From positions 310,001 to 374,000 of the forward strand of contig JACKET010000001.1 in assembly GCA_020632875.1 (NCBI GenBank): a stretch of 64,000 nt of DNA, in the 5' to 3' direction. Source of the DNA: Alphaproteobacteria bacterium. GTDB taxonomy: Bacteria; Myxococcota_A; UBA796; GCA-2862545. The notes under the pieces were generated by a model. That model ran no database searches. It worked only from the letters and a program-made list of their open reading frames with translations, and had not been told where the DNA came from. The translations under genes were made by a program, and so were the position numbers. Below, piece by piece: positions 39,553-51,757 of the stretch (position 1 is the first letter of the stretch; each line of letters starts with the position of its first letter).

Positions 39553-40791
39553 TCAGCGCGGGCCGGCGTAGTACCAGGTGCAGTCGTCGTCCCACTGGAA
39601 CCCGTTCATCGAGACCGAGAGGCTCGGGCTCTCCGCGACGACCTGGTGCCACCAGCCCGCCGGGATGAACAGCGCGTCGCCGGGGCGCAGCACGACCTCG
39701 TGCCAGCGCACCGTGCGGGTCGTGGGATCGCCCGGATCCGACGGATCGGCGCGGTTGTGCAGGCCCGTCGCGGTGTCGAGCAGCGCCGTCTCCAGCGGGG
39801 ACGCGAGCCACAGCCGCTTCACTCCGATGCGCTGCACGAGCCAGCCACACGTCTGATCGTGGTGCAGCGGCGTGACCGTGCCGCGCGGGCCGAGCCAGAT
39901 CTCGCGGACCGGCGCGTCCCGCAGGCCGGGGAGGGGGCCGAGCTCCGCCTCGAGCCCGGGCAGCGCGGCCAGGACGTGGTTCCGCGCCACGGCGTACGTC
40001 TCGTCCCCCGCGCCGTTCGCGACGAGGTCGAGGAGCGCGCCGAACGCCATCGGCGCGTCGAGCTGGGAGCGTCGCCGCCACCACTCGGGGCCCGTGGACT
40101 GCCGGCCGGAGGTGACGGTCACCGTGCGGTCGGCGTAGCGCGCGCGGAGGGCGTCGAGCGTCCACTCCGGCCAGTCGCGGGTGGCGTGCCGGAGCAGGCA
40201 CGGGCGGTGCGCGACCCAGTGCCGCTCGTACAGCGTGTCGGCGTGGAGCGCTTCGTACACGGGGATGGCGCCGCTCTCGAACTGCCGGCGGAGCCGGACG
40301 ATGCCGTCGAGCGACCGGGCGCGCTCCGACACCCGTTTCGCCGCCGCGACCTCGGGGCCGTCGCAGATCCGCGCGACCTCGGCGTGGAAGGGCAGGTCGA
40401 AGCGGTCGCGGAGGTGCGAGCTGATGTCCTGCGCGGAACGCCCGTGCAGGTGGGCTTCGACGACCCACTCCACCCACGCGGGGTCGAGCCGGCCGGACGC
40501 GGAGAGGGTCGCCGGCGCGGGAGGTGCGGTGGGCCAGCCCGGATCGACGGCCGTAGGCTCGGTGTGCGCGGTGCCGCCGAGGCCCACGACGGCCTCCGCG
40601 GCGGCGCGGAGCATCCAGCCCTCGCCAGTGCCCTCGTGATCCGGGGCGAGCAGGGCGACGAGCTGGGCGAATCGCTCCACGCTGACGGGCGCGGGCACCG
40701 TGCCGACGGCGTGTCGCGCGATCAGGCGGTCGCCGTCGCGCTCCTCGACGAGCAGGTCGATGCCCTCGACGCGCGGGATCCACTCCGGCAT
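39553..40791 (-). CDS. JmjC-like cupin (cupin_8) hydroxylase
   Basis: The protein has 412 residues. The C-terminal half holds the iron site: LHHDQTCGW gives the His-x-Asp pair and AGWWHQV the distal His, as in Fe(II)/2-oxoglutarate hydroxylases of the cupin_8/JmjC group. The N-terminal 160 residues are helical with no match, and would give substrate specificity. Cytoplasmic. It could hydroxylate a protein or peptide side chain. Confidence 0.8.
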   Translation of the reverse strand: MPEWIPRVEGIDLLVEERDGDRLIARHAVGTVPAPVSVERFAQLVALLAPDHEGTGEGWMLRAAAEAVVGLGGTAHTEPTAVDPGWPTAPPAPATLSASGRLDPAWVEWVVEAHLHGRSAQDISSHLRDRFDLPFHAEVARICDGPEVAAAKRVSERARSLDGIVRLRRQFESGAIPVYEALHADTLYERHWVAHRPCLLRHATRDWPEWTLDALRARYADRTVTVTSGRQSTGPEWWRRRSQLDAPMAFGALLDLVANGAGDETYAVARNHVLAALPGLEAELGPLPGLRDAPVREIWLGPRGTVTPLHHDQTCGWLVQRIGVKRLWLASPLETALLDTATGLHNRADPSDPGDPTTRTVRWHEVVLRPGDALFIPAGWWHQVVAESPSLSVSMNGFQWDDDCTWYYAGPR

Positions 40792-40833
40792 GGCGGCCTC
40801 CTCTCCGGGCGTACCCCGGAGGGGAGCGGGGGG

Positions 40834-43113
<2,280 letters not shown>

Positions 43114-43279
43114 CCGTCTCTCCGGGGTTCCGTGAGGGTCACCTTATCGGATCCAAGGCTGCACGCGCGTCGGCCTGCGAACACCTGCCCGGTCGGGCAG
43201 GACGGTCCCGAAGAGAATTCTCGAGGGGTCGGTAACCGTCGGTGGGGACCCGGCATAGAGGCGCGCGAGGAGGGGAACC

Positions 43280-44287
43280 ATGCGCCCCACGCCGTCCCGT
43301 CGGGAGACGCTCGCGATGCTCTGCGCCAGCATCGCCGCATCCGGCTGCGAGTCCGTCATCGTCGACGTCGAGAACAAGATCCCGCTCGACGAGTCCGGCA
43401 TCGAGCCGATCTCCACGAACGACCGGTTCTACGTCTACCAGTGCTGCGGCCAGCCCGAGCTCGATCCGGAGTCCTGGGAGATGGCCATCCTGGTGGACGG
43501 CGTCGAGGTCGCGCGGATCGACCGGGACTACTTCGACACGCTCGAGCCGATCGAGCTCGAGCACACGCTCCAGTGCATCGGCGGCAACCCGCGCAACCCG
43601 CTCATCAACAACTCCGTGTGGGGCGGGCTGCCGTTCATCGACATCCTCGACGACCTCGGCGTCGACGTGCCTCCCGCGACGGTCGACCTGAAGTTCGTCG
43701 GCGCGGACGACTACCACACGGGCGTGCCGGTCGAAGACCTCGTCGAGGAGCGGATGTGGCTCGTCTGGCAGATGAACGGCCAGCCGCTGCCGTTCGAGCA
43801 CGGCGCACCCTGCCGGTTCCTCGTGCAGAACCGGTACGGCACGAAGAACGTGAAGTGGCCCGTGACCGTCGACCTCCTGCCCCGCGAGTACCGCGGCTAC
43901 TGGGAGCTCACCGGCTGGTCCGACGAAGCGACGTACCGCCAGAACGGGTTCATCCTGCAGCCGGTCGACGGGACGGTGCTGTACCGCGACGTGGGCGACG
44001 TGGTGGAGATGTACGGGACCGCCCACGCGGGCTCCGATCCGGTCACCCGCGTCGAGATCACCTTCGACGACGGGGCGAGCTGGGAGGACGTGGACGTCTA
44101 CTACTCCCCGGGGGCCAACATCTGGACGCTCTGGAAGTACGTCATCGAGAGCCCCAGCGGGTCGTACGAGGCCCGCATCCGCGTCACGACCCAGAGCGGC
44201 AAGGTCACGAACGGGCCCGACGGGACGGGGCAGTCCGCGGGCTACGACGGCGGGATGCGCATCCGGTTCGAGGTCAAGGAGCCATGA
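43280..44287 (+). CDS. Sulfite-oxidase-like molybdoenzyme, Tat-exported lipoprotein
   Basis: The protein has 335 residues. It starts with SRRETLAML (twin arginines at 7-8) and a lipobox ending in ASGC (Cys23), so it is probably exported folded and lipid-anchored. The molybdopterin-binding domain has the Cys ligand in HTLQCIGGNPRN (Cys99), as in sulfite oxidases, and the C-terminal dimerisation domain has EITFDDGASWEDVDV. The substrate is unknown. The next gene, a beta-barrel, overlaps its stop by four bases. Confidence 0.82.
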   Translation: MRPTPSRRETLAMLCASIAASGCESVIVDVENKIPLDESGIEPISTNDRFYVYQCCGQPELDPESWEMAILVDGVEVARIDRDYFDTLEPIELEHTLQCIGGNPRNPLINNSVWGGLPFIDILDDLGVDVPPATVDLKFVGADDYHTGVPVEDLVEERMWLVWQMNGQPLPFEHGAPCRFLVQNRYGTKNVKWPVTVDLLPREYRGYWELTGWSDEATYRQNGFILQPVDGTVLYRDVGDVVEMYGTAHAGSDPVTRVEITFDDGASWEDVDVYYSPGANIWTLWKYVIESPSGSYEARIRVTTQSGKVTNGPDGTGQSAGYDGGMRIRFEVKEP

Positions 44288-45132
44288 TCGCGCTGCTGCT
44301 CGGCACGGCGCTCGCCGGCCCGTGGACCAAGGCCCAGGGCGACCACTACTTCAAGGCCGGCGCGGACTGGTACCACACGACGAAGTACGTCCTCCCCGAC
44401 GAGGACCCGGCGCTCGGATCGACCGGGGACTTCGGCACGACCGGGTTCTTCGGGCACCAGTACAGCCTGTACGGCGAGGTGGGGCTGTCGGACGGGCACC
44501 CCATCCAGATCGGGGCGCGCGTGCCCGTCGCGCTCTCGTACGTGGACTTCGAGGACGAGAACGCGATCCGGAAGGTCACGGGCACCGCGTTCACCGCGCG
44601 CCTCGGCGACCTCGAGGTGACGCCGCAGATCGCGCTGTCGCGCAAGCACCCCATCGCGGCCGCGCTCACCGTGAAGATCCCGCTCTACGGCGTCGACGGG
44701 ATCTGCGAAGAGTCGGTGTACCGCGACTTCTGCGGCCGTCCGGGCGACGCGCAGACCGACTTCACGGGCTGGCTCCTCGCGGGTGGGTCGCTCGCCAAGG
44801 GCAAGGCCTGGGTCGAGGGGCAGGCCGGATACCGGCATCGCACCGAGCTCTTCAACCACTGGGACACCGACCGCACGCTCGTCGACAGCGTCGCATTCGG
44901 CGGCACGCTCGGCGGGAAGGCCGGGCCGCTCATCGGCATGCTGCGGGTCGACGGCAACAAGAACCTCGTCAGCGACCCGTACACCGCGGAGTCCATCCGC
45001 GTCGGGCCCCAGGCGATGCTCACCGTCTACGAGGGCCTGGCGCTCGAGGCCCGCGCGGCGTGGGACGTCTACGCCCGCAACACGTCCCTCGGCTTCGGTG
45101 CAGGCGTAGGAGTCAGCTGGCGGACACTCTGA
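44284..45132 (+). CDS. Outer-membrane beta-barrel, coupled to the sulfite-oxidase-like gene
   Basis: The protein has 282 residues with a short signal (MIALLLGTALAGPW) and a pattern of alternating beta strands; the end (VGVSWRTL) is compatible with a porin-like barrel. The ATG overlaps the stop of the molybdoenzyme gene. One Cys pair is in the middle (GICEESVYRDFCG). Function unknown; the coupling suggests it serves the same pathway, perhaps as a pore. Confidence 0.7.
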   Translation: MIALLLGTALAGPWTKAQGDHYFKAGADWYHTTKYVLPDEDPALGSTGDFGTTGFFGHQYSLYGEVGLSDGHPIQIGARVPVALSYVDFEDENAIRKVTGTAFTARLGDLEVTPQIALSRKHPIAAALTVKIPLYGVDGICEESVYRDFCGRPGDAQTDFTGWLLAGGSLAKGKAWVEGQAGYRHRTELFNHWDTDRTLVDSVAFGGTLGGKAGPLIGMLRVDGNKNLVSDPYTAESIRVGPQAMLTVYEGLALEARAAWDVYARNTSLGFGAGVGVSWRTL

Positions 45133-45162
45133 TGCCGGGCGCGGGGGGGTAGACTCCCCGCC

Positions 45163-46482
45163 ATGCTGCACCTGTCCGTACCGTTCGCCGTCCTGGCCCT
45201 GCTCGCAGGGTGCATGGGCGCACCGCCGCCAGAGCCGCCGGCCGAGCCCGACGAGGAGCCCGACGGCGAGGCCACGCTCCCCGGGACACCCGCCCTCGCC
45301 GAGACCCCGGCGTTCCGCCTCGTGCGCGTGGGCCACCGCCAGGCCTGCGGGATCTACGCCGACGGCTCGCTCCGCTGCTGGGGCGATCTGTCCTTCGACC
45401 CGCTGCCGGGGCCGTTCGTCGACGTGCAGCTCGGCGCCGGCCGGATCCTCGCGCTCACGGCGTCCGGCGACCTCGTCCAGCCCGACGGGAAGGTCGTGCG
45501 GTCCGGGGTGGAGGCGTTCTCGCTCGAGGGGAAGCAGCAGGAGTGCTGGGTCGCGGGCGGGACGCTCGACTGCAACACGTCCCGCGGCTCGCCCCCGAAG
45601 GGCGGGAAGGCGGTGGGCGTGCTCGCGCGGCCTTGGGGCGAGGGCTGCGCGTGGGACGCCGCGCAGCGCTTCACGTGCTGGGGCGCCGAGGGCACGGACG
45701 AGCCGGGGCCGCCGTACACGCACGTCGCGGGGGGCCGGCGGGGCTGTGGGCTCCGCGAGAACGGCTTCGTGCACTGCTGGGGCGACGGGAGCCTCGCCAA
45801 GGTGCCGTCCGGAACGTTCCGCAGCGTGGATGTCGACGGGTCCGGCGCGTGCGCGGTGCGCCGGGAGCGCGGCGAGGTCGTGTGCTGGGGGCTCGGGATC
45901 CCGGACGAGGCCATCCCCACGGGCGCGTTCGTCGACGTGGCGCTGGGCGACCGCGCGGCCTGTGCGCTCGACGGCGGGGGCCGCGTGCACTGCTGGGGCG
46001 ACCTGCCGGACGATCGGATCCCGTACGACGACACGCCCGCCGTGACGGGCCAGGTGGAGGGCGCGTCCTCCGCGCGGTTCGCGCCGCTGCGGGACCAGCG
46101 GATCCTCGATCTGCTCGACGCGCGCGAGGGCGACGTGCTGTACCGGGGCCCGTTCGGGCCGGCGGACGACGGGGTGGTCGGCACGCTCGGCGTCTCTGCG
46201 ATCCTCCTCGTGAAGGACGGCGACGGGTGGGACCACCACGCCGTGGGCCTCGCGATCGACCCGGTGGATGCGGTCTCCTTCGCGGACACCGACGGCGACG
46301 GCTCCCTCGAGATGCTCGTCATCGGGCGCCGCTCCACGGGCCCCGGGTCCTTCACGCCCGACAACGCGCTGGTGCGGTGGACGGGCACCCGGCTCGTCCA
46401 CGCCCCTCCGCCGGATGCCGCGAAGGAGGCGTTCGAGGCCGCGCGTTCGGTCGACGAGGCGCGGAAGGCGCTCGGGCTGTGA
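45163..46482 (+). CDS. RCC1-like repeat lipoprotein
   Basis: The protein has 439 residues with a lipoprotein signal (LALLAGC). From residue 55 to 290 there are about six units of the CGIYADGSLRCWGD type, each with paired Cys and a Trp-Gly, as in the beta-propeller RCC1-like proteins common in Myxococcota. The final part has DTDGDGSLEMLVIG, a calcium-binding-like repeat of FG-GAP type. Probably a secreted propeller; ligand unknown. Confidence 0.82.
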   Translation: MLHLSVPFAVLALLAGCMGAPPPEPPAEPDEEPDGEATLPGTPALAETPAFRLVRVGHRQACGIYADGSLRCWGDLSFDPLPGPFVDVQLGAGRILALTASGDLVQPDGKVVRSGVEAFSLEGKQQECWVAGGTLDCNTSRGSPPKGGKAVGVLARPWGEGCAWDAAQRFTCWGAEGTDEPGPPYTHVAGGRRGCGLRENGFVHCWGDGSLAKVPSGTFRSVDVDGSGACAVRRERGEVVCWGLGIPDEAIPTGAFVDVALGDRAACALDGGGRVHCWGDLPDDRIPYDDTPAVTGQVEGASSARFAPLRDQRILDLLDAREGDVLYRGPFGPADDGVVGTLGVSAILLVKDGDGWDHHAVGLAIDPVDAVSFADTDGDGSLEMLVIGRRSTGPGSFTPDNALVRWTGTRLVHAPPPDAAKEAFEAARSVDEARKALGL

Positions 46483-46529
46483 GCGATCCGCGCTGTCCGG
46501 TGGGGCGCGGGGTGGGTACGCTGAGCGCG

Positions 46530-47114
46530 ATGTGGCTCCTCCTCGCGCTGAATGCACGGGCCGCGGACGACGGCTTCGAGCCGCTCCGCGAGGCGGGCGG
46601 GTGCGCGTACTTCCAGCGCGACCGCACGCACGAAGGGGGCTCCGCGATGCGCGCGGTGTGCGAGTGGCCCGACGTCGACCCCGCGAGCCTCGACGGCCAG
46701 CTCGCCCGGTTCGACGACTACGAGGATCTCGTGTGGGTCGTCGATGCGAGCGAGGTGCGCCGGAACGAGGGCGACCGGGCGCTCGTGTACCAGCTGCAGC
46801 AGCTCTGGGGGCTGTCCGACCGCGAGGTCCTGCTGTGGGCGTGGTCCGAGCCCGTCGAGGGCGGGCACCGGCACCGGTGGGTCACGGCCGCCGACGAGCC
46901 CCTCGAGCCGCGGAAGGGCGCGATCCGCACGCCGAAGAACGAGGGATTCTGGGAGGTCCGCGCGAATCCGGCCGGCCCGGGCGCGCTCGTCACGCACGAG
47001 ATCGCCGTCGATGCCGGCGGCGTGCCGCTCCCCGAGTGGCTGCTGAAGTGGATCCGCACCCGGGGCTTCGGTCGCGTGATGGACGAGGTACGCGAGGGCG
47101 CGAAGACGCCCTGA
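46530..47114 (+). CDS. START-like / SRPBCC lipid-binding-type protein
   Basis: The protein has 194 residues. A short signal (MWLLLALNARAAD) is followed by a helix-grip domain whose pattern (REAGGCAYFQRDRTHEGGSAMRAVCEW ... ENEGFWEVR-like) suggests the START/SRPBCC fold, which holds hydrophobic ligands. A GTG at 46479 is a less likely start because it would bury the signal. Its stop directly abuts the stop of the reverse-strand kinase. Confidence 0.65.
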   Translation: MWLLLALNARAADDGFEPLREAGGCAYFQRDRTHEGGSAMRAVCEWPDVDPASLDGQLARFDDYEDLVWVVDASEVRRNEGDRALVYQLQQLWGLSDREVLLWAWSEPVEGGHRHRWVTAADEPLEPRKGAIRTPKNEGFWEVRANPAGPGALVTHEIAVDAGGVPLPEWLLKWIRTRGFGRVMDEVREGAKTP

Positions 47115-48140
47115 TCAGCGCGCGAGCACCCAGAGCAGCGCGACGGCGGCGATGAGCACGCCGCCCGCGAGCAGCGCGACGCGGCTGCGCGGGCGCTCGG
47201 CCGGGGCTTCCGGCCGCGCTTCGGTGGGCGGGATCGACCGGGTCCTCGAGAAGACGGGACGCGTGAAGGCCGCGGTCGGCACGTCGAGCGTGGCGGAGAG
47301 CTCGTCCATGAGCTCCTGCACGTCGGCGAACCGGTCGTCGGGGTCTTTCGCCATGCAGCGCGCGACGATGTCGGAGAGCCCGTACGGCAGGCCCGGATCG
47401 GAGAGCACGGGGATCTCGGCGTGCACGTGCTGGGTGATGGTCTCGGTCGGGACACGCGAGTGGTACGGGTACTCCCCGGCCATCAGTCGGTAGGCGAGGA
47501 TGCCGACCGCGTAGATGTCGGCGCGGTGGTCGAGCGGCTCGCCCTTCACCTGCTCGGGCGCGATGGTGTGCACGCTGCCGACGATCTGGCGGCTGCCGGA
47601 CAGGCTGTCTTCGTCGGCGAGCTTGACGATGCCGAAGTCGATGAGCTTCACGCGGGCGCGGCCCTGCTCGTCCTTCGCGACGAGGAGGTTCGAGGACTTG
47701 AGGTCGCGGTGCACGATGCCCTTGCGGTGCGCGTGCCGCAGCGCCGAGCACACCTGGAGGAGCAGCTGGATGCCGCCCTCGGGCTCGGTGCGGTTGGCCT
47801 TGATGAACTCGGTGATCGACGGGCCCTCGATGAGCTCCATCGCGATGAAGAACCCGCCGTCGTCGGTGGGGCCGTGGGTCAGGGTCTTCACGATGTTCGG
47901 GTGGTCGAGCCGCTCGAGGGCGACCGCCTCGCGGCGCATGCGCTCGAGCATCGCGTCGTGCCGCGGACCCGGGCGGGGGACCAGGATCTTCACCGCGACG
48001 CGGGTGTCGGTCTCGCCGTCGCGCGCGACGTACACCCGTGCCATCCCGCCGTCGGCGAGGGGACGGGTGACGTGGAAACGGCCCCCGAGGGTGGTGCCCA
48101 CATAGCGATCGCGGCTGGGTCTCGACACTCCAGCGAGCAT
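47115..48140 (-). CDS. Ser/Thr protein kinase with C-terminal membrane anchor
   Basis: The protein has 341 residues. The kinase domain (12-270) has the glycine loop LADGGMARV, VAVKIL, HRDLKSSN, DFG and APE, so it should be active. A Pro/Arg-rich linker leads to a transmembrane segment (about 318-340), leaving no extracytoplasmic sensor domain. It is therefore a tail-anchored cytoplasmic kinase. Confidence 0.9.
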   Translation of the reverse strand: MLAGVSRPSRDRYVGTTLGGRFHVTRPLADGGMARVYVARDGETDTRVAVKILVPRPGPRHDAMLERMRREAVALERLDHPNIVKTLTHGPTDDGGFFIAMELIEGPSITEFIKANRTEPEGGIQLLLQVCSALRHAHRKGIVHRDLKSSNLLVAKDEQGRARVKLIDFGIVKLADEDSLSGSRQIVGSVHTIAPEQVKGEPLDHRADIYAVGILAYRLMAGEYPYHSRVPTETITQHVHAEIPVLSDPGLPYGLSDIVARCMAKDPDDRFADVQELMDELSATLDVPTAAFTRPVFSRTRSIPPTEARPEAPAERPRSRVALLAGGVLIAAVALLWVLAR

Positions 48141-48230
48141 AGCGGCTCCGCGGCGGAGTGGAAACGCAATCCGTCCCCCACGGGAGGCGCGCGGGTGGGC
48201 CCGCAGCGGGGAGGCACGTTAGCGAGCCAC

Positions 48231-49517
48231 GTGGTTCCGGGATTCCTGACGCTGCTCCCGCTCGCCCTCGGTGGGCCCGGGCCCCTGGGGTTCGCGAACG
48301 CACCGTCGTGTCCCGCGCGGGCCGTCGAGATCGCCATGGTGGGCGACGTGATGCAGCACGGCATGCAGCTGAAGGCCTCCCGCCAGGACGACGGGTCGAC
48401 CTCGTGGCACGGCGTGTTCGACCCGGTGGCCCCGCTGCTGCGCGGCGCCGACCTCGCGCTCGCGAACCTCGAGACCCCCATCGACGCCTCGCAGGACTTC
48501 GGCGGGTTCCCGCTGTTCAACGCGCCCGAGAGCCTGCTCGTGGCGCTGCGCGAAGCGGGCTTCGACGTGCTGCAGACCGCGAACAACCACTGCCTCGACC
48601 GCGGTCGGGCCGGGGCGCTCGCGACCCTCGAGGCCGTCGAGCGGCACGGGTTCGGCTCGGCCGGCACGTGGAAGAGCGCCGAGGCGCGCGACACGCCGTG
48701 GGTGCTCCGCGAGCTGCCGGGGCCCGTGACGGTCGCGTTCCTCGCGTACACGTACGGCACGAACGGCCGCCCGATGCCCGAGGGCGAGCCGTGGCTCGTG
48801 AACTGGCTCGACGACGGCCAGATGCAGCACGACGTCGCCCGGGCGCGCGAGGTCGCGGACGTCGTGGTGGTCGGCATCCACTGGGGGGCCGAGTACCAGC
48901 ACCAGCCGCAGCCCTGGCAGCGGGCCCTGGCGCAGAGCCTCGTCGAGGCCGGTGCGGATGTCGTGATGGGCAGCCACCCGCACGTGCTGCAGCCCGCCGA
49001 GGTCGTGCCGGTCGAGCGCCCGGAGGGCCGGCGCGACGCGGTGATCCTGTACAGCCTCGGGAACTTCGTGAGCAACCAGCGCACGCCGTACCGCGACGGC
49101 GGGATGATCGCGCGCGTCACGCTCGCCACGTGCGCCGACACGGGCGAGCACCACGTGGTCGACGCGCGCTTCACGCCCGTCTGGGTCGACGACCGCCTCG
49201 CCGACGGGGAGCTGGCGTTCCGGGTGCTCCCGGTGCCTCCCGAAGGCGCGGCGTGCCCCACGGGTCTCGACCTGTCGGAAGCGGACTGCAAGCGGATGGA
49301 GGCGTTCCGCGACCACACCGCGACGCTCTTCCCGGCCTCGGCGTTCGACTGGGCGACGGGTCCGAACGCGTGGACGGCGCGGCGTCCCGTGGCCGATCGC
49401 CTGCGCCCGCGGGGATTCCTGGAGCCCCAAGCGACGGATCCCGAGCCGGGTGCGGTGGGCACCGCGTGGCCCCCGCCGGCCCTGTTGCGCACCCAGCGCG
49501 ATCCGCTGCCCAGGTGA
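48231..49517 (+). CDS. CapA-family (poly-gamma-glutamate-type) metallophosphatase-fold protein
   Basis: The protein has 428 residues. Motifs IAMVGDVMQHG, LANLETPI, TANNHCLDRG, GIHWGAEYQHQP, VVMGSHPHVLQP and LYSLGNFVSNQ match the CapA/PGA_cap family, which resembles calcineurin-like phosphatases. A signal-like segment begins at the GTG at 48231. Other GTGs (48195) are possible. Its substrate and any link to capsule are not clear; no cap genes are beside it. Confidence 0.82.
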   Translation: MVPGFLTLLPLALGGPGPLGFANAPSCPARAVEIAMVGDVMQHGMQLKASRQDDGSTSWHGVFDPVAPLLRGADLALANLETPIDASQDFGGFPLFNAPESLLVALREAGFDVLQTANNHCLDRGRAGALATLEAVERHGFGSAGTWKSAEARDTPWVLRELPGPVTVAFLAYTYGTNGRPMPEGEPWLVNWLDDGQMQHDVARAREVADVVVVGIHWGAEYQHQPQPWQRALAQSLVEAGADVVMGSHPHVLQPAEVVPVERPEGRRDAVILYSLGNFVSNQRTPYRDGGMIARVTLATCADTGEHHVVDARFTPVWVDDRLADGELAFRVLPVPPEGAACPTGLDLSEADCKRMEAFRDHTATLFPASAFDWATGPNAWTARRPVADRLRPRGFLEPQATDPEPGAVGTAWPPPALLRTQRDPLPR

Positions 49518-49567
49518 GGGTGGCGAATCGCCGCCGCGTGGAGTTTACTCGGGACGCAGGAGGCTCG

Positions 49568-51757
49568 ATGAAGCCGGTTTGGATGTGCGCCCTGGTCGCC
49601 ACGCTGGCGGTGGCCGGGTGCAAGAAGAGCGACGACCCGCCCGAGGAGTCCGACACGGACACGGATGCGGACGCCGACTCCGACACGGACGCCGATGCCG
49701 ACACGGATGCCGACGCCGACAGCGACGCCGACACCGACCCGCCGATCCAGCCGGGCGAAGGCAGCCTCACCCTGCTGCACTTCCAGCCGAGCAGCGTGAC
49801 CGGCGACGAGCAGATGTACCTGCTGGGCCTGTTCGTCGACGACCGCCAGGGCATCCCGAACGTCGCCGAGTGCTACCCGCGGTACCTGAACTACTGCTAC
49901 GACCAGTTCCCCGCGACGCCCGACACGTACGTCGACACACCGAACCAGTTCGACCCGCTGTCGGCGCAGTTCCAGAACGTCGGAAACACCGTCGACCTCG
50001 GCGCGTACTCGGCGCTGATGCAGTTCGACCCGACGGTCGGGCGGTTCTACTTCGAGCCGCAGGTGCCCCCGCTCGTGGGCGGGCAGGCGCTGGGGGTCGA
50101 CATCGGCAACGGCACGTGGGGCAGCTACCAGGGCACCGCCGACGTGACGACGCCCGAGCCCATCGACCAGATCGCGCCCGCGCCGCTGGGCGCCGCGGTG
50201 CCCGTGGTCGACGGCGGCACCGTCGACTTCGAGTGGACCCCTGCGACCGGCGGCACCAGCATCGTGACGCTGCTGGTGTTCGCGGGGGTCGAGCCGGGCT
50301 CCGTGGTCGTGCAGCGCACCTACCTGCTCGAAGACGACGGGGCGTACTCGCTCGACGTCGACTCGCTCGGCCTGAACAACGCGAACGTCGCCCTCTCGTT
50401 CGCCCTCACCCGCGCGAGCTACGAGGACGTCGACGTGAACGGCAATCCGCTCCACGTCGGCGTGCGGTCCGAGAGCTGGGTGAACGGCATCCACCCGCCC
50501 ATCACGGGGCGCGATCCCGTCGTGCCGCTCGACGTGTGCGGCGACGGGGCGCCCCTGCTCAGCGCCGGCGCGTACTACGGCTCGCTGGTCGGGCTCGCCG
50601 ACGACCACGACCCCAGCGCCGCCGGCTGCACGGGCGCCGACGAGCCCGGCCCCGAGGGCGTCGTGCGCGTGGGGGTGCCCGACGGCACCCGGATCACCGT
50701 GGATGCCGAGCTGTTCGGGCTCGACGGGTCCATCTACCTGCTCGCCGACTGCGCCGACGTCGATTCGTGCGTGGCGGGCTCCGACTACGGGTTCGCGGGG
50801 TCCGAGCGCATCGTCTACACGAACGACTCCGGTGCCGACGAGATCCTGTACCTCCTCGTCGACTCGCGTGACGCCAACGCGGCGGGGTACTTCCTGCTCG
50901 ACATCGCGTACGACGTGCCGCCCGCGCCGACCGAAGAGGCGTACGACACCTGCGTGCTCGCCCGGAACAACCACGTCCTGCCGCCCGGCACGCACACGCT
51001 CGACCTCCGCGACGCCGTCGACCACCTGGATCCGGGGCCGTTCGGCTGCTCGCAGCAGGCCTCTCCGGGCGGCGACGTGATGGCCGCGGTCGACGTGGGG
51101 GCGGGCGACGTCCTGCGCGTCACGACCACCGCGCCGGTCACGATGTACCTGCTGACCGACTGCGCCGACGAGACCACGTGTGTCGCGGGCGCCCCGGCGT
51201 ACGGCGCGCTCGAGTTCCAGAACACCACGGGCGCCGACCAGGTGGGCTACCTCGTGATCGACGACCCGGGAGACCCCGGTGTGCAGGGGCCGTTCGAGGT
51301 CACCGTGTCCACGGTGGGCGTCGAGCCGCTCGTCCCCGCGCTCGACTGCGCGGCGGTCGTGAACGACCCCGTGTACGGCACCGGGCTGTACCTGTTCGAG
51401 GGCGATCTGACCGGCTACCCGTCGCTCCTCGACCTCGCGGTCCCGGGCCCGAGCTGCACGACCTTCGAGTCGAGCGGCGAAGAGGGCGTCATCAACGTCC
51501 GGCTCGAGCCGGGCGAGACGCTCGAAGCGGAGTACGAGCAGATCGGCGGCGACGGCGTGCTGTACCTGCTCGAGACGTGCACCGACACCCAGTCCACGCT
51601 GGCGTGCGCCGACGGCATCCCGCCGCAGAACGAGGTCATCGGCTACACGAACCAGGGCGCGGTCGTCCAGGACCTCTACCTGGTGCTCGACAACTGGGGC
51701 GGCGGCGGGTTCGGCCCGCCCGGCGGGCCTTTCTCGCTGCGCCTCAGCATCCAGTAG
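49568..51757 (+). CDS. Large lipoprotein with Asp-rich linker and PPC-like repeats
   Basis: The protein has 729 residues. A signal ends in VAGC, then an acidic linker of 30 residues (DTDTDADADSD-type) and a mainly beta body. Three PPC-like domains in the second half share the pattern GxLYLLxxCxDxxxC...YTN...YLVxD. Such domains are common in secreted enzymes as carbohydrate- or surface-binding modules, but no enzyme domain is visible here. A surface adhesin-like role is a guess. Confidence 0.75.
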   Translation: MKPVWMCALVATLAVAGCKKSDDPPEESDTDTDADADSDTDADADTDADADSDADTDPPIQPGEGSLTLLHFQPSSVTGDEQMYLLGLFVDDRQGIPNVAECYPRYLNYCYDQFPATPDTYVDTPNQFDPLSAQFQNVGNTVDLGAYSALMQFDPTVGRFYFEPQVPPLVGGQALGVDIGNGTWGSYQGTADVTTPEPIDQIAPAPLGAAVPVVDGGTVDFEWTPATGGTSIVTLLVFAGVEPGSVVVQRTYLLEDDGAYSLDVDSLGLNNANVALSFALTRASYEDVDVNGNPLHVGVRSESWVNGIHPPITGRDPVVPLDVCGDGAPLLSAGAYYGSLVGLADDHDPSAAGCTGADEPGPEGVVRVGVPDGTRITVDAELFGLDGSIYLLADCADVDSCVAGSDYGFAGSERIVYTNDSGADEILYLLVDSRDANAAGYFLLDIAYDVPPAPTEEAYDTCVLARNNHVLPPGTHTLDLRDAVDHLDPGPFGCSQQASPGGDVMAAVDVGAGDVLRVTTTAPVTMYLLTDCADETTCVAGAPAYGALEFQNTTGADQVGYLVIDDPGDPGVQGPFEVTVSTVGVEPLVPALDCAAVVNDPVYGTGLYLFEGDLTGYPSLLDLAVPGPSCTTFESSGEEGVINVRLEPGETLEAEYEQIGGDGVLYLLETCTDTQSTLACADGIPPQNEVIGYTNQGAVVQDLYLVLDNWGGGGFGPPGGPFSLRLSIQ

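Noticed and set aside
51713..51729. Perfect 8-base stem followed by TTTCT, a possible terminator
   Set aside because: It lies inside the coding end of the PPC-like lipoprotein (FGPPGGPF) and the T-run is too short to be convincing.
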